NCBI RefSeq assembly: GCF_900187425.1
Contig: NZ_FYDJ01000014.1
Coordinates: 62,001-126,000 of the forward strand
DNA length: 64,000 nt
DNA from: Pseudomonas sp. Irchel s3h14
GTDB lineage: Bacteria; Pseudomonadota; Gammaproteobacteria; Pseudomonadales; Pseudomonadaceae
Direction: 5' to 3'
Position 1 is the first letter of the stretch; each line of letters begins with the position of its first letter. Of this stretch, positions 17,729-26,112 are shown piece after piece. The translations under genes were made by a program, and so were the position numbers. Below the pieces are notes generated by a model, which did no database searches, was not told where the DNA came from, and saw only the letters and a list, made by a program, of their open reading frames with translations.

Positions 17729-18751
17729 TCAATAATCCTGGCGCTTGCGAAACGCCCAACGCCCGGCGATCACGGTAAACGTCGCGACCAATGCCACCAG
17801 AATCCAGAACCCCTCCGGGTCGCCGGAAAGCGGCACCCCACCGACGTTCATCCCAAAGAAACCGGCGATGATGTTGATAGGCAAGGCCAGCACCGTGACC
17901 ACGGTCAGGGTGAACAGCGTGCGGTTGCTCTGTTCGTTGAGGTTGGCGGCGATTTCTTCCTGCAACAGCTTGATCCGTTCGCCTAGCGCCGTGAGGTCGT
18001 TGATGATCAACGCGAACTCCTCGGTGGACTTGCGCAATTCCTTCACATCCTCCTTCTGCAACCACTGCGGCGGGCGATTAAGCAGGCGCAGCAACGAGCC
18101 CGGCTCCAGCGCCAACAAGCGTTGCAGGCGCACCAGCACCCGTCGGTTGGCACCCAGCTCAGCCCGGTTGGTCGACAGCCGCGAGGACAGCAACTCATCT
18201 TCGATCTGATCGACACTGAGGCTGGTCTTGCGCACGATCTGGGTCAGCACTTCGCCCTGATCGCGCAGCAGATGCACCAGCAATTCCAGCGGCGAGCGAA
18301 AGCATTCACCGGCCTTCACCGACGAGCGCAGCTTGTCCACCGAGTGCAGCGGTTGCAGCCGCGCGCTGACGATCAGCCGACTGCGGGCGCAAACCCACAG
18401 CGTCGAAACATCTGAAGAAACCATGCTGCTGAGGTTGAACACCACGTCGTTGACCACCGCCAGCAACGCCGAATCCACATGCTCGATGCGCGTCGAACGC
18501 GAACCTTCATGCAGCGCTTCGAAAAATTCGTCGGGCAATTCCAGATGGCTTTTCATCCAGCGCTCGCACGCCGCATGAGCCAGGTTGAGGTGCAGCCAGA
18601 GAAATTCGTCGTTGTCGCCGGGTTGTTGCAGGCACTGCAACGCCTTGGCCGAATCGAGCTCCCGGCCGCGCTCACCGGGGCGAAAACTGAAACCGTACAG
18701 CAGACCGAACAGGTCCGTGTCGCGATGGCTTTGGTCGATGCTGTGGTTCAT
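17729..18751 (-). CDS. CorA-like metal transporter, ZntB type
   Basis: A 340-residue member of the CorA/ZntB family. The long soluble N-terminal part ends in a coiled helix, then two membrane helices flank the signature loop IIAGFFGMNVGGVP (GMN motif) near residue 300. The sequence SKEDVKEL-like helices and the pocket for zinc resemble ZntB rather than CorA, but magnesium, zinc or cobalt cannot be told apart from sequence alone. The start is the ATG complementary to 18749-18751. Confidence 0.85.
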   Translation of the reverse strand: MNHSIDQSHRDTDLFGLLYGFSFRPGERGRELDSAKALQCLQQPGDNDEFLWLHLNLAHAACERWMKSHLELPDEFFEALHEGSRSTRIEHVDSALLAVVNDVVFNLSSMVSSDVSTLWVCARSRLIVSARLQPLHSVDKLRSSVKAGECFRSPLELLVHLLRDQGEVLTQIVRKTSLSVDQIEDELLSSRLSTNRAELGANRRVLVRLQRLLALEPGSLLRLLNRPPQWLQKEDVKELRKSTEEFALIINDLTALGERIKLLQEEIAANLNEQSNRTLFTLTVVTVLALPINIIAGFFGMNVGGVPLSGDPEGFWILVALVATFTVIAGRWAFRKRQDY

Positions 18752-18787
18752 GAAGTCTCACTGAAGGAAGCGCTGTCGGTCGCTTTG

Positions 18788-18958
18788 TGTAGCAGCTGGC
18801 GAAGCCTGCGTTCGGCTCTGTAGCAGCTGTCGAGCTTGCGAGGCTGCGTTCGGCTGCGCAGCAGTCGTAAAACCTGAGTGCGAGGTTTTTCTGAAACACC
18901 GCATCGTCTGATTTCACGACTGCTTCGCAGCCGAACGCAGGCTTCGCCAGCTGCTACA
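18788..18958. repeat. Inverted repeat, TGTAGCAGCTGGCGAAGC family
   Basis: Perfect 30-base arms (18788-18817 and 18929-18958). A second, diverged copy of the left arm follows directly at about 18818-18858. This is a third REP-like family, found in the spacer between the CorA-like and chemotaxis genes. Confidence 0.8.
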
Positions 18959-19077
18959 GGTCGCGTTACGGCGGGTTTCACAGGTTCACTTGAGCCGCAT
19001 CATCGCAAGGAGTTTTGACGGTTTTGTGACAGAGCAGTGAAGGCGAAATAGTGGCACTGCCGACGGTCGGAATTGAT

Positions 19078-19104
19078 TAAAGAACCGCTCTGGCACGCCG
19101 ATTA
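19078..19104 (+). promoter_or_regulatory. Sigma-28 (FliA) promoter of the chemotaxis receptor
   Basis: TAAA at 19078-19081, exactly 15 bases, then GCCGATTA at 19097-19104. The flagellar sigma-28 consensus is TAAA-N15-GCCGATAA, so 11 of 12 fixed positions match. It lies about 110 bases before the receptor start, which fits co-expression with flagella. Confidence 0.85.
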
Positions 19105-19216
19105 CGCTTAGGTTAAGTTGCGCGCCTTCGCCATCAGCCAAGGTCGCAGACAGGGATGTCCGGACTTCTATCACGCCTCACCCGGCGTGCCTCATTCCTG
19201 TCATGAGTACCTTCCG

Positions 19217-20842
19217 ATGTTTTTGCAAAAGTCCTTGAGAGCGCAAATTCTCGCCCTGCTGAGCGGCAGTCTGTTCGCGATGCTGTTGATCGCCCTGGCC
19301 TGCTTTCATTTTCTGTCCAGCGGTGTTCAGAACTACGCGAATCTGATCGAAGGCCCACTGCACACCTCGCAACTGATCGATGAAGCCAACCTGCAATTCA
19401 AAGTGCAGGTACAGGAGTGGAAAAACGTTCTGCTACGCGGCAAGCAGCCTGCGGACCTGGACAAATACTGGAAGCAATTCGAAGGCCGCCAGCGCGACGT
19501 GCAGGGCATCCTCGGTGAACTGGCCGGGCAGAAGGGTATCGAGCCGTCACTCAAGACTCGCATCGAACGCCTGCGGGACGAACATCGTCTGTTGGGCGCG
19601 GCCTATCAGAAGGGCCGTGACGCCTACGTGGCGGCAGGCGCCGACCCAACGGCTGGCGACACGGCGGTCAAAGGAGTGGACCGCGCGACCAGCGATCAGA
19701 TGAGTGAGTTGGTCAGCGAACTGCGCAAGCAGGGTGCCGAACAATCGAAGCTGATCAGCGCCGACGCTGACCGCACCGTGTTGCTGGGGATCATTGTGAT
19801 GCTCGCCTCGGGTCTGTTGATCGGGTTGCTGAGCCTGTGGCTGGTCAACCGCAACCTGGTCGAGCCGATTCGCAAACTGATCGAGTACGTGGCGCAACTC
19901 AGCCAGGGTCGTTTCGCCGAACGCGTGGCCAGCACCCGTCAGGACGAGCTGGGCAAACTGGCGATGGCCGCCAATACCCTGCGCGATTTTCTTGCCGAAA
20001 CCTTCAACCGTTTGCAGCGCAGCGCCTCGGATCTGGACAGTGCCAGCGGTGAGCTGAATTCCATCGCCACGCTGATGGCCAGCGGCACCAACGAGCAGTT
20101 CAACCGCACCGATCAGGTGGCCACGGCAATGAACGAAATGTCCGCTACCGCGCAAGAAGTCGCGCGTCACGCAGCCGATGCGGCACGTGCCGCTGACGAT
20201 GCCGACCAGTCCGCCCAGCAGGGCGAAAAGGTCATGCAGGGCACCATTCACACCATCACCCAAATGCGCGGCGAAATCGCCAATACCGCCACGGTCATCC
20301 GTCGTCTGGAAACCGACAGCGGGCGCATCGGCAAGGTGCTGGAAGTGATTCGCGGCATCGCCGAGCAGACCAATCTGCTGGCGCTCAACGCCGCCATTGA
20401 AGCAGCCCGCGCCGGTGAAGCCGGGCGCGGTTTTGCGGTGGTGGCCGATGAAGTCCGCAGCCTGGCCCAGCGCACGGCGGCGTCGATCATCGAGATCAAC
20501 CAGATCATTCAAACGGTGCAAACCGGTGCGGTGGACGCCGCTCAGGCGATTGAAAGCGGTCAGTCGCGCAGTGAGGAAAGTGTCGAGCAAGTGACTCAGG
20601 CCGGCGCCATGCTGGAGCGCATCACCCTTGCCGTGGAAGCCATCCGCGACATGAACCGCCAGATCGCCACCGCCGCGGAAGAGCAGACGTCGGTGGCCGA
20701 AGACATCTCGCGCAACCTCACCGAAATCACCAGCATCGCCAGCACCAATCTGGACAACGTGCAGCGCACGGAAGCGGCCAGCCACAACCTGCACGGGTTG
20801 TCGGGGCAGTTGAATGAAGTGACGGCGCGTTTAAGCGCGTAA
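19217..20842 (+). CDS. Methyl-accepting chemotaxis protein
   Basis: A 541-residue chemoreceptor. It has a membrane helix near residues 10-33, a periplasmic four-helix-type sensor to about 187, a second helix at about 188-210, HAMP to about 265, and a cytoplasmic coiled coil with the conserved tip EQTNLLALNAAIEAARAGE (starting near residue 382) and GFAVVADEVRSLAQR. The ligand cannot be told. The ATG at 19217 starts just before the first helix; a longer frame from 19118 would precede it with unrelated residues. A sigma-28 promoter lies upstream. Confidence 0.95.
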   Translation: MFLQKSLRAQILALLSGSLFAMLLIALACFHFLSSGVQNYANLIEGPLHTSQLIDEANLQFKVQVQEWKNVLLRGKQPADLDKYWKQFEGRQRDVQGILGELAGQKGIEPSLKTRIERLRDEHRLLGAAYQKGRDAYVAAGADPTAGDTAVKGVDRATSDQMSELVSELRKQGAEQSKLISADADRTVLLGIIVMLASGLLIGLLSLWLVNRNLVEPIRKLIEYVAQLSQGRFAERVASTRQDELGKLAMAANTLRDFLAETFNRLQRSASDLDSASGELNSIATLMASGTNEQFNRTDQVATAMNEMSATAQEVARHAADAARAADDADQSAQQGEKVMQGTIHTITQMRGEIANTATVIRRLETDSGRIGKVLEVIRGIAEQTNLLALNAAIEAARAGEAGRGFAVVADEVRSLAQRTAASIIEINQIIQTVQTGAVDAAQAIESGQSRSEESVEQVTQAGAMLERITLAVEAIRDMNRQIATAAEEQTSVAEDISRNLTEITSIASTNLDNVQRTEAASHNLHGLSGQLNEVTARLSA

Positions 20843-20851
20843 CGGGAATGG

Positions 20852-20886
20852 CTGTGTACCGGTTTGCTTACCAAGTCGGTACACAG
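20852..20886 (+). terminator. Hairpin after the chemotaxis gene
   Basis: A perfect 10-base stem (20852-20861 with 20877-20886, CTGTGTACCG) starts 10 bases after the stop codon. There is no T-run, so termination strength is uncertain. Confidence 0.4.
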
Positions 20887-21111
20887 TCGATCTCAGTCAC
20901 GGCAACCGCTGAGGCGTCCAGCGACACCTCTCTGGTCAGCACTTCGGCCTGATATCCCGTTCAGTAGGCATGACCGCTGGTCGGATTCGATCTTTCAAAC
21001 CCGTTGATTTAGAGGGTACCTGTTATTTCTGACAGTAGACGGGACGCATTCCTGACGGCTTGATGATCGGGTCAGCGCAATGGCGCGATTATCCCGATAA
21101 GGAGTGTTCCC

Positions 21112-21459
21112 ATGTCTACGCTTGAAGTGTTGGAAAAACTGACGATCCCGAGCATGACGCCGGTCGAAGGTCAGGAGTATGAGGGTGAGGTGTCTTTACT
21201 CTCGGCTCCCGGTCTGCGGGCGTTTGTCCCTGGCGAACAGGGTTTGAGCGAAGGGGATCATCTTGAAGTGGTATGGATCACCAACGCAGGCACTGAAACA
21301 GTTTTTATGCATAAGATCACCGTGATTGAAGAAGTAAACCCTGTGCATTTCTATGTGAAGGAAACCTTCATCACCCCGGGTTTGGTGACTACCTTTTATG
21401 AGGTTGTCAGAGACGACCGAATCTGGCGCTCCAAGCCGTTGATCATTATGGTCAAGTGA
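21112..21459 (+). CDS. Uncharacterised 115-residue beta-rich protein
   Basis: I do not recognise this family. The protein has no signal peptide or membrane helix. Its second half alternates hydrophobic and polar residues (DHLEVVWITNAGTETVF, VHFYVKETFITPG), which suggests a beta-sandwich or Ig-like domain, similar in flavour to the repeat units of large Pseudomonas surface proteins but standing alone. AAGGAGTGTTCCC is a strong ribosome-binding site. A histidine-kinase gene faces it 15 bases downstream. Confidence 0.7.
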   Translation: MSTLEVLEKLTIPSMTPVEGQEYEGEVSLLSAPGLRAFVPGEQGLSEGDHLEVVWITNAGTETVFMHKITVIEEVNPVHFYVKETFITPGLVTTFYEVVRDDRIWRSKPLIIMVK

Positions 21460-21474
21460 TTCGAGCCTGGCAGA

Positions 21475-22647
21475 TCACACCGGCAAGCTGAAAGTAAACG
21501 TCGTGCCCTGTTGCCCGGTCGAGACCACGTCCAGTTTTCCGCCATGGGACTGCGCAATCTGACTGGCAATGTACAACCCCAACCCGAGGCCGGTCTGCGG
21601 TGTTGCGCTGGCCGGTCGCGAGTAGGGCCGGAACAGATGTGGCAGCGCATCCTCGGCAATCAGCCCCTGATTGTTCACGCTCAGCACGAACTGTCCTTCA
21701 TTGATCTGCGCGCTGATATCAATCGGGCCGTCGGGATCTCCGTGAGCAACCGCATTCGCCACCAGATTGGAGAGTAACTGCGCGACCCGCTCGCGATCGC
21801 AATGAACGCTGTGCAAGTCGCCGATGGACGATTGAATGGTGCGGTCGGGATGGACACTCTGAACCTCTGAAATCACATGCCGCAAGGCATCCTCGAGATC
21901 CGGGCACGGCTCGATGTTCACGGGAATGCCGCGGCCCAAAGAGCCGCGAGCGAAATCCAGAACGTCATCGACCAGTTTGGTCGCACGACGGGCGCTGGTG
22001 AGGATGTGCCGGGCTCGTTGCTGATTCGCCGGATCGGGTAGTTTGCGCAAGAGCATTTCGGCACCGGCGCTGATGGCGAATAAAGGGTTGCGCAGATCAT
22101 GCCCGAGCACGGCGATGAACTGTTCGCGCAGTTCGGCGGTTTCCCGTTCCTGCCTCAACGCTGCTTCGGTCTTTTGCAGGTTTTCTTCGGCTTCGATCTG
22201 CAGCGCCAGCATCCGGGCGAAGGATTCCATGGTGCTCTGGATCGTGCTGGATTTGAGGGGCGCAGGGTTGGGATCAAGGGCGCAGAGGGTGCCGAAAAAG
22301 CGTCCGTCGGTGCGGAAAATCGGCACGGATATGTAGCTTTCGAACTGATAGAGGCGAGGGGTGTGGTGATCGCGGTAAAGCGGGTCTTCACTGGCCTTGT
22401 CGATGACCACCGAATGAGGCGCCTGACGAATTTCGTGGCACAGGGTCGTGACAAGATCCAGCTCACCGCCGACCTGCAAACCGAAATTCAGCTGATCGAG
22501 CACCGCACACGCTGTCCACGAATCTTCGGTGACCCGGGCCACAGCGGCGAAGCGCAGGCCGGTCAGTTCACGGATCACTTGAAGAATCGCCGGCACCGCA
22601 CTGATCCGACCGATCGTGGCGATATCTGCTGCCGCTGCTTGCCCCAT
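21475..22647 (-). CDS. GAF-domain sensor histidine kinase
   Basis: A 390-residue soluble kinase with no membrane helix. A GAF domain occupies about residues 15-155 (SYISVPIFRTDGRFFGTLCALD), then a HisKA domain with AVLGHDLRNPL (His183) and an ATPase domain with NLVANAVAHGD and GLGLGLYIASQIAQSHGG. It resembles phytochrome-like or light/redox kinases only in the GAF fold; no conserved bilin-binding cysteine can be assigned. No response regulator lies next to it, so its partner is elsewhere. Confidence 0.9.
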   Translation of the reverse strand: MGQAAAADIATIGRISAVPAILQVIRELTGLRFAAVARVTEDSWTACAVLDQLNFGLQVGGELDLVTTLCHEIRQAPHSVVIDKASEDPLYRDHHTPRLYQFESYISVPIFRTDGRFFGTLCALDPNPAPLKSSTIQSTMESFARMLALQIEAEENLQKTEAALRQERETAELREQFIAVLGHDLRNPLFAISAGAEMLLRKLPDPANQQRARHILTSARRATKLVDDVLDFARGSLGRGIPVNIEPCPDLEDALRHVISEVQSVHPDRTIQSSIGDLHSVHCDRERVAQLLSNLVANAVAHGDPDGPIDISAQINEGQFVLSVNNQGLIAEDALPHLFRPYSRPASATPQTGLGLGLYIASQIAQSHGGKLDVVSTGQQGTTFTFSLPV

Positions 22648-22734
22648 TTCAATCTATCCCTGCATGAACAGTGTGGTGGGATTCTAGCGGGCTGATGCTG
22701 CGTTGGTGCGATTTGATTGCTTGAATTTGACGTG

Positions 22735-22769
22735 CAAAAAAGCCGCACGATCCGAAGATCGTGCGGCTT
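22735..22769 (-). terminator. Rho-independent terminator of the PepSY gene
   Basis: A 12-base stem (22741-22752 with 22757-22768, loop CGAA) followed on the minus strand by a run of T (A-run at 22735-22741 on the plus strand). It begins 13 bases after the PepSY stop codon. Confidence 0.9.
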
Positions 22770-22781
22770 GGTGTTTGTGCA

Positions 22782-23087
22782 TCAGGTGTCTTGTTTGTCG
22801 CTCAGTACTTTGCCGGTTGCGGCATCGAAATCCACGTCCCACTCTTTTCCATCAGCGGCTTTCAGTTCGACTTCGTATTCATAGTTGTTGAAATGGTTGT
22901 CCAGATCCGTGTCGGTGATGGTCGCACCCGGATGCAGTTTCAGCGCAGCCTGGTTCATTTCTTCCAATGGCTTGATCTTGCCACTTTTGACCAGCTCAGG
23001 GATCTGGTCGACGCGGACATCGGCCTGGGCCAGGCCAGCGGTGAGGGTCAGGGCAGCGGCAGTGAACAGGGCAGTCAGGGTTTTCAT
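22782..23087 (-). CDS. Exported PepSY-domain protein
   Basis: A 101-residue secreted or periplasmic protein. A clear signal peptide (MKTLTALFTAAALTLTAGLAQA, cleavage after AQA at about residue 22, quoted only as a cleavage context) precedes a PepSY-like domain that ends YEVELKAADGKEWDVDFDAATGKVL. PepSY proteins are thought to bind or inhibit peptidases, or modulate membrane sensors. A strong terminator follows. No partner gene is adjacent. Confidence 0.85.
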   Translation of the reverse strand: MKTLTALFTAAALTLTAGLAQADVRVDQIPELVKSGKIKPLEEMNQAALKLHPGATITDTDLDNHFNNYEYEVELKAADGKEWDVDFDAATGKVLSDKQDT

Positions 23088-23196
23088 GAGGTTCTATCCT
23101 TGGGTGATCTGTTTAAGTGGGATCAGGTTAACCGGAGCAACTTAATCCACCCTTAATTCTCCGAACGCGACTGGGTATAAATCGTTCCCACGTTCA

Positions 23197-24324
23197 TCAG
23201 TAACCGTTGTTCTGCAGCAATTGAGCAACACTGGCCGCCGCCGGGCGTTTGTAGAACTTGAGCAGTTCGCTGGCGCGGTTGGTGAAGATGCCGTCGACGC
23301 CGGCGTCCATGACTTTCTGGTAATCCACGGCATCGTCGATGGTGTAGACGTGCACCAACAAGCCCTGATCGTGGGTGTACTGGTTCATCCACGGTTGCAC
23401 CAGGTCCGAGTAACTCTGATCGCCACCCTTGGTCAGTGCGGCAGATGGGCCGGTGCCGATCGCGCCCTGGGCTTTGGCGTATTCGACCCATTGTTGGAAT
23501 TCGGCTTTGTCTTTCGGTTGCTGTTTGGCGTAGTAAGTGGCTTTGTCCTTGTCGCCGGACTCGGCAAACGTCACCTTGGATTTCGGTTCAATACTGCCTT
23601 CACCGACCCACAGCAGGAGGATTTTCGGCACTTTCGGCATTTCCTTCTCAAGCAGTTCGAGGCTGCTCTTCTCGAAGGTTTGCAGCACGACTTTACCTTT
23701 GCCCTGGCCAACCGCCAGATTGCTCTTCGCCAGTTTCGAACCTGCCGGGCTCAACCAGCCGCGATCCTGAAGTTTTTCCTTGAGGTCGCGCTCGATCCCG
23801 GGAAACTGTTTCGGCTCTTTGGTTTCGATGTACAGACCGGGTTTGTGCAGCGGATTGCCTTGGGCAATGTCGATGATTTCGTCTAGGGTCAGGACTTTCA
23901 GACCCGCGTACGCAGGACGCGCGCGATCCGGGTAGGCGGTGTTGAACCAGCTCCCGGCATCGAGGGTTTTCAGCTCGGCGATAGTGAACTCGTTGGCCGG
24001 GCGGTCCTTGCGCTCAGGGAATTTGCTGGCGACGTCGGTGGTGCGTTGCAGGTTGTCGTCGTGCAGGGCGAACAGCACGCCATCCTTGCTGCGTTGCACG
24101 TCCATTTCCAGGTAGTCGACACCCAGATCGCGGGCCAGTTTGTAGGCCGCGGCGGTGGATTCCGGTGCATCGAAGGACGCGCCACGGTGAGCGATCACGG
24201 CCGGATGCGGGATGCCCGTGCGGGTTGCCAATGCGGTGGGGCTTGGTTCGCTGGTGGCCTGTGCCTGGCCGAGGCCCAGCATCAGACTCAGCAACAGGGC
24301 GCTCTTGGTGAAGGTAACAGGCAT
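23197..24324 (-). CDS. Periplasmic glycerophosphodiester phosphodiesterase
   Basis: A 375-residue GlpQ-like enzyme that cleaves glycerophosphodiesters to glycerol-3-phosphate and an alcohol. A signal peptide covers residues 1 to about 22 (LLLSLMLGLGQAQA). The catalytic set is visible: AHRGAS with the first histidine, DYLEMDVQRSKDGVLFALHDD, and YIETKEP, with the closing VHVYTIDD and GVDGIFTN. The ATG complementary to 24322-24324 follows AAAGGACC; a longer frame exists but would bury the signal peptide. Confidence 0.93.
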   Translation of the reverse strand: MPVTFTKSALLLSLMLGLGQAQATSEPSPTALATRTGIPHPAVIAHRGASFDAPESTAAAYKLARDLGVDYLEMDVQRSKDGVLFALHDDNLQRTTDVASKFPERKDRPANEFTIAELKTLDAGSWFNTAYPDRARPAYAGLKVLTLDEIIDIAQGNPLHKPGLYIETKEPKQFPGIERDLKEKLQDRGWLSPAGSKLAKSNLAVGQGKGKVVLQTFEKSSLELLEKEMPKVPKILLLWVGEGSIEPKSKVTFAESGDKDKATYYAKQQPKDKAEFQQWVEYAKAQGAIGTGPSAALTKGGDQSYSDLVQPWMNQYTHDQGLLVHVYTIDDAVDYQKVMDAGVDGIFTNRASELLKFYKRPAAASVAQLLQNNGY

Positions 24325-24558
24325 GGTCGAGGTCCTTTCGCAGATTTTCAAAGACGTATCTTTTAACAACTGAGCGCCGCTTGCGCTATCGCCAGACCGA
24401 CATAAACGTGTTTAAAGCTGATTTTTTCAGCGCTTTTGTGCGCTTCTTTGCAGTACTCTTGGCCCCGGCAGTTACCCCGGCAGAGGGAACGCCCATTCGC
24501 TTGCCCTGCGTGTAAACCATCGATCACCGGTCCTTTACGACCTTTTGTGAGGTTTATC

Positions 24559-24915
24559 ATGCGCATCACTTCCGAACTCATCTGCCAGGCCGCCGACCAA
24601 CTCAAAGGCTTCGTCGGCCTCAATCGCAAGACCGGCCAGTACATTGTTCGTTTCAGCGAAGACTCTTTCGGCATGGACGTGGCTGACGACGGCATTATTC
24701 CCACCAGCGAATTCGTCTGGGCCCCAGGTTCCGCGCAGGCCATGACGCTCAAGCGTGAATTGATTCAGTTGCTGCTGGATCAGAACATCGATGACCGGAT
24801 CAACATCACCGAGCCGTTGCGGGTGTACATGAATCGGCGGGAAGTGCCGGAGATTTCGGCGGTTCGCAGTCTGGTGAAGAGCTGTTGCGGTGGCTGTGGT
24901 GGTTCTGCAACATAG
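24559..24915 (+). CDS. Uncharacterised protein with Cys-rich tail
   Basis: A 118-residue protein of unknown family. It begins MRITSELICQAADQLKGFVG and ends in a short cysteine/glycine cluster, SCCGGCGG, which could bind a metal or lipid-like group. No signal peptide or membrane helix is seen. The ATG at 24559 follows GTGAGG. Neighbouring genes give no hint of function. Confidence 0.7.
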   Translation: MRITSELICQAADQLKGFVGLNRKTGQYIVRFSEDSFGMDVADDGIIPTSEFVWAPGSAQAMTLKRELIQLLLDQNIDDRINITEPLRVYMNRREVPEISAVRSLVKSCCGGCGGSAT

Positions 24916-24918
24916 AAT

Positions 24919-24980
24919 CTCCCACATTGGTCTTGTGATCGACACATAACCCATGTGGGAGCGGGCTTGCTCGCGAAGGC
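24919..24980. repeat. Partial REP element
   Basis: One full REP core (GTGGGAGCGGGCTTGCTCGCG at 24955-24975) with only an 8-base remnant of the opposing arm (CTCCCACA at 24919-24926). It looks like a decayed REPIN. Confidence 0.7.
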
Positions 24981-25002
24981 GGCCGGAAGAGCGCCGCATC
25001 AT

Positions 25003-25326
25003 TTACTGCTTAAACGCATACGCCCGCTCAACCTTGCACACCCGCGTATGGCAAGACGAATACCAGGTCGACCGCCCGCGTTCGCGAATCTCACTGTGCT
25101 CGGGATGATGTTTCCACGCCAGAATCGCCGCTTCGCTGGCCCAGTAGGACACCGTAATCCCGAGCCCGTCTTCACCCCGAGCCGATTCCACACCCAGAAA
25201 ACCAGGTTGCTCACGGGCCAGTTCGACCATGCGCGTGGCGGCCTGCTCGTAACCGTGATCACCGTCGGTACGCAGGGAGGTAAAAATCACCGCGTAGTAA
25301 GGCGCTGGCGGAGTCTTGGCGATCAT
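25003..25326 (-). CDS. Antibiotic biosynthesis monooxygenase-like (ABM) protein
   Basis: A 107-residue ABM-fold protein, with YYAVIFTSLR, ELAREQPGFLGVESAR and ISYWASEAAILAWKHHPEH-type motifs typical of the YgiN/ABM and DUF4188-like group. Such dimeric ferredoxin-like proteins are often heme or quinol oxygenases, but the substrate is unknown here. It overlaps the preceding amidotransferase gene by four bases (ATGA), so they form an operon. Confidence 0.82.
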   Translation of the reverse strand: MIAKTPPAPYYAVIFTSLRTDGDHGYEQAATRMVELAREQPGFLGVESARGEDGLGITVSYWASEAAILAWKHHPEHSEIRERGRSTWYSSCHTRVCKVERAYAFKQ

Positions 25327-26030
25327 GACTTCTGCCTCTTGCAGGCTGCGATCAACGCACGGACCAGCGGCGGCAGCTTGCCCTTGAGTGCTGCGCGTTC
25401 AGGTTGGAACAGCGTCGCGACGAAGAACGGATGCCCTTTGAGTTCCACCGCCCGCAAGTCGCCGGTTGAGTCGTGTCCAACGGCGCACAGCTGTTGGCTC
25501 AACAACTCACGTTCGAACGCTGGATTAACGCCGTAGCGGCAGCGATATCCTTCGACAATATCAGCGCTTTCGTACGCCTGGGCGATCAACGAGCCTTCCA
25601 CCAGATGAATGCTGTCGACGGCCTCCACCAGCGAGCAGGTCAGTGGCGTGAGCAGCGCTCGCGCCGCATCGGGCGATGTCTCGCCGTGTTCGGCATCTTC
25701 CCAGCCCAGAACATTTCGGGCGTATTCGAGTACGGCGTGTTGAAAGCCGCCGCAGGTGCCAAGGAACGGCCGTTGCTGTTCACGGGCAAAACGAATCGCT
25801 CGCAACGCACCGTCCCTATCGCGGTAAGGGCTGGCGGGCACGCACCAGAAACCGTCGAAATCAGCCAATGGCGCATCGGCGCTGATGCGGTCGGTGGCCA
25901 ACCACTGGAACTGCACGTCTGTGCCCGCCTGTTCAGCGGCCATGCCGAGGGCGACGGGAATGGCTTGGTGAGCGGTGACATGCGGGTCGTAATCGCCGAT
26001 CAGGGCGATGCGGATTGGGCGGGTTTCCAT
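25323..26030 (-). CDS. Class I glutamine amidotransferase, CTP synthase C-terminal-like
   Basis: A 235-residue stand-alone glutaminase domain that resembles the C-terminal half of CTP synthase but has no synthetase half. The nucleophile elbow is FLGTCGGFQH (Cys93), preceded by GFWCVPASPYRDRDG and followed late by the histidine-glutamate pair in GHPFFVATLFQPE. It may hydrolyse glutamine or a gamma-glutamyl compound. The start (complement at 26028-26030, METRPIRIALIGDYD) suits the fold. A LysR gene is divergent and may regulate it. Confidence 0.88.
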   Translation of the reverse strand: METRPIRIALIGDYDPHVTAHQAIPVALGMAAEQAGTDVQFQWLATDRISADAPLADFDGFWCVPASPYRDRDGALRAIRFAREQQRPFLGTCGGFQHAVLEYARNVLGWEDAEHGETSPDAARALLTPLTCSLVEAVDSIHLVEGSLIAQAYESADIVEGYRCRYGVNPAFERELLSQQLCAVGHDSTGDLRAVELKGHPFFVATLFQPERAALKGKLPPLVRALIAACKRQKS

Positions 26031-26059
26031 GAGTGCGCTCCACGCTTGTTGATTCCTGG

Positions 26060-26112
26060 CACCCACTATAGATTGGCGTTCACGCACTCAATATTGGCGT
26101 TATCCCAATTGA
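26060..26112. promoter_or_regulatory. Divergent control region, amidotransferase/LysR
   Basis: Contains ATTGGCGTTATCCCAAT at about 26093-26109, an interrupted dyad ATTGG/CCAAT of the T-N11-A kind bound by LysR proteins, and a related ATTGGCGTT copy at about 26072. These are candidate operators for the adjacent LysR protein; inference. Confidence 0.45.

Noticed and set aside
17490..18065. N-terminal extension of the Pit transporter frame
   Set aside because: The extension translates repeat DNA and part of the antisense of the CorA-like gene. The ATG at 17489 with its own ribosome-binding site is the true start.
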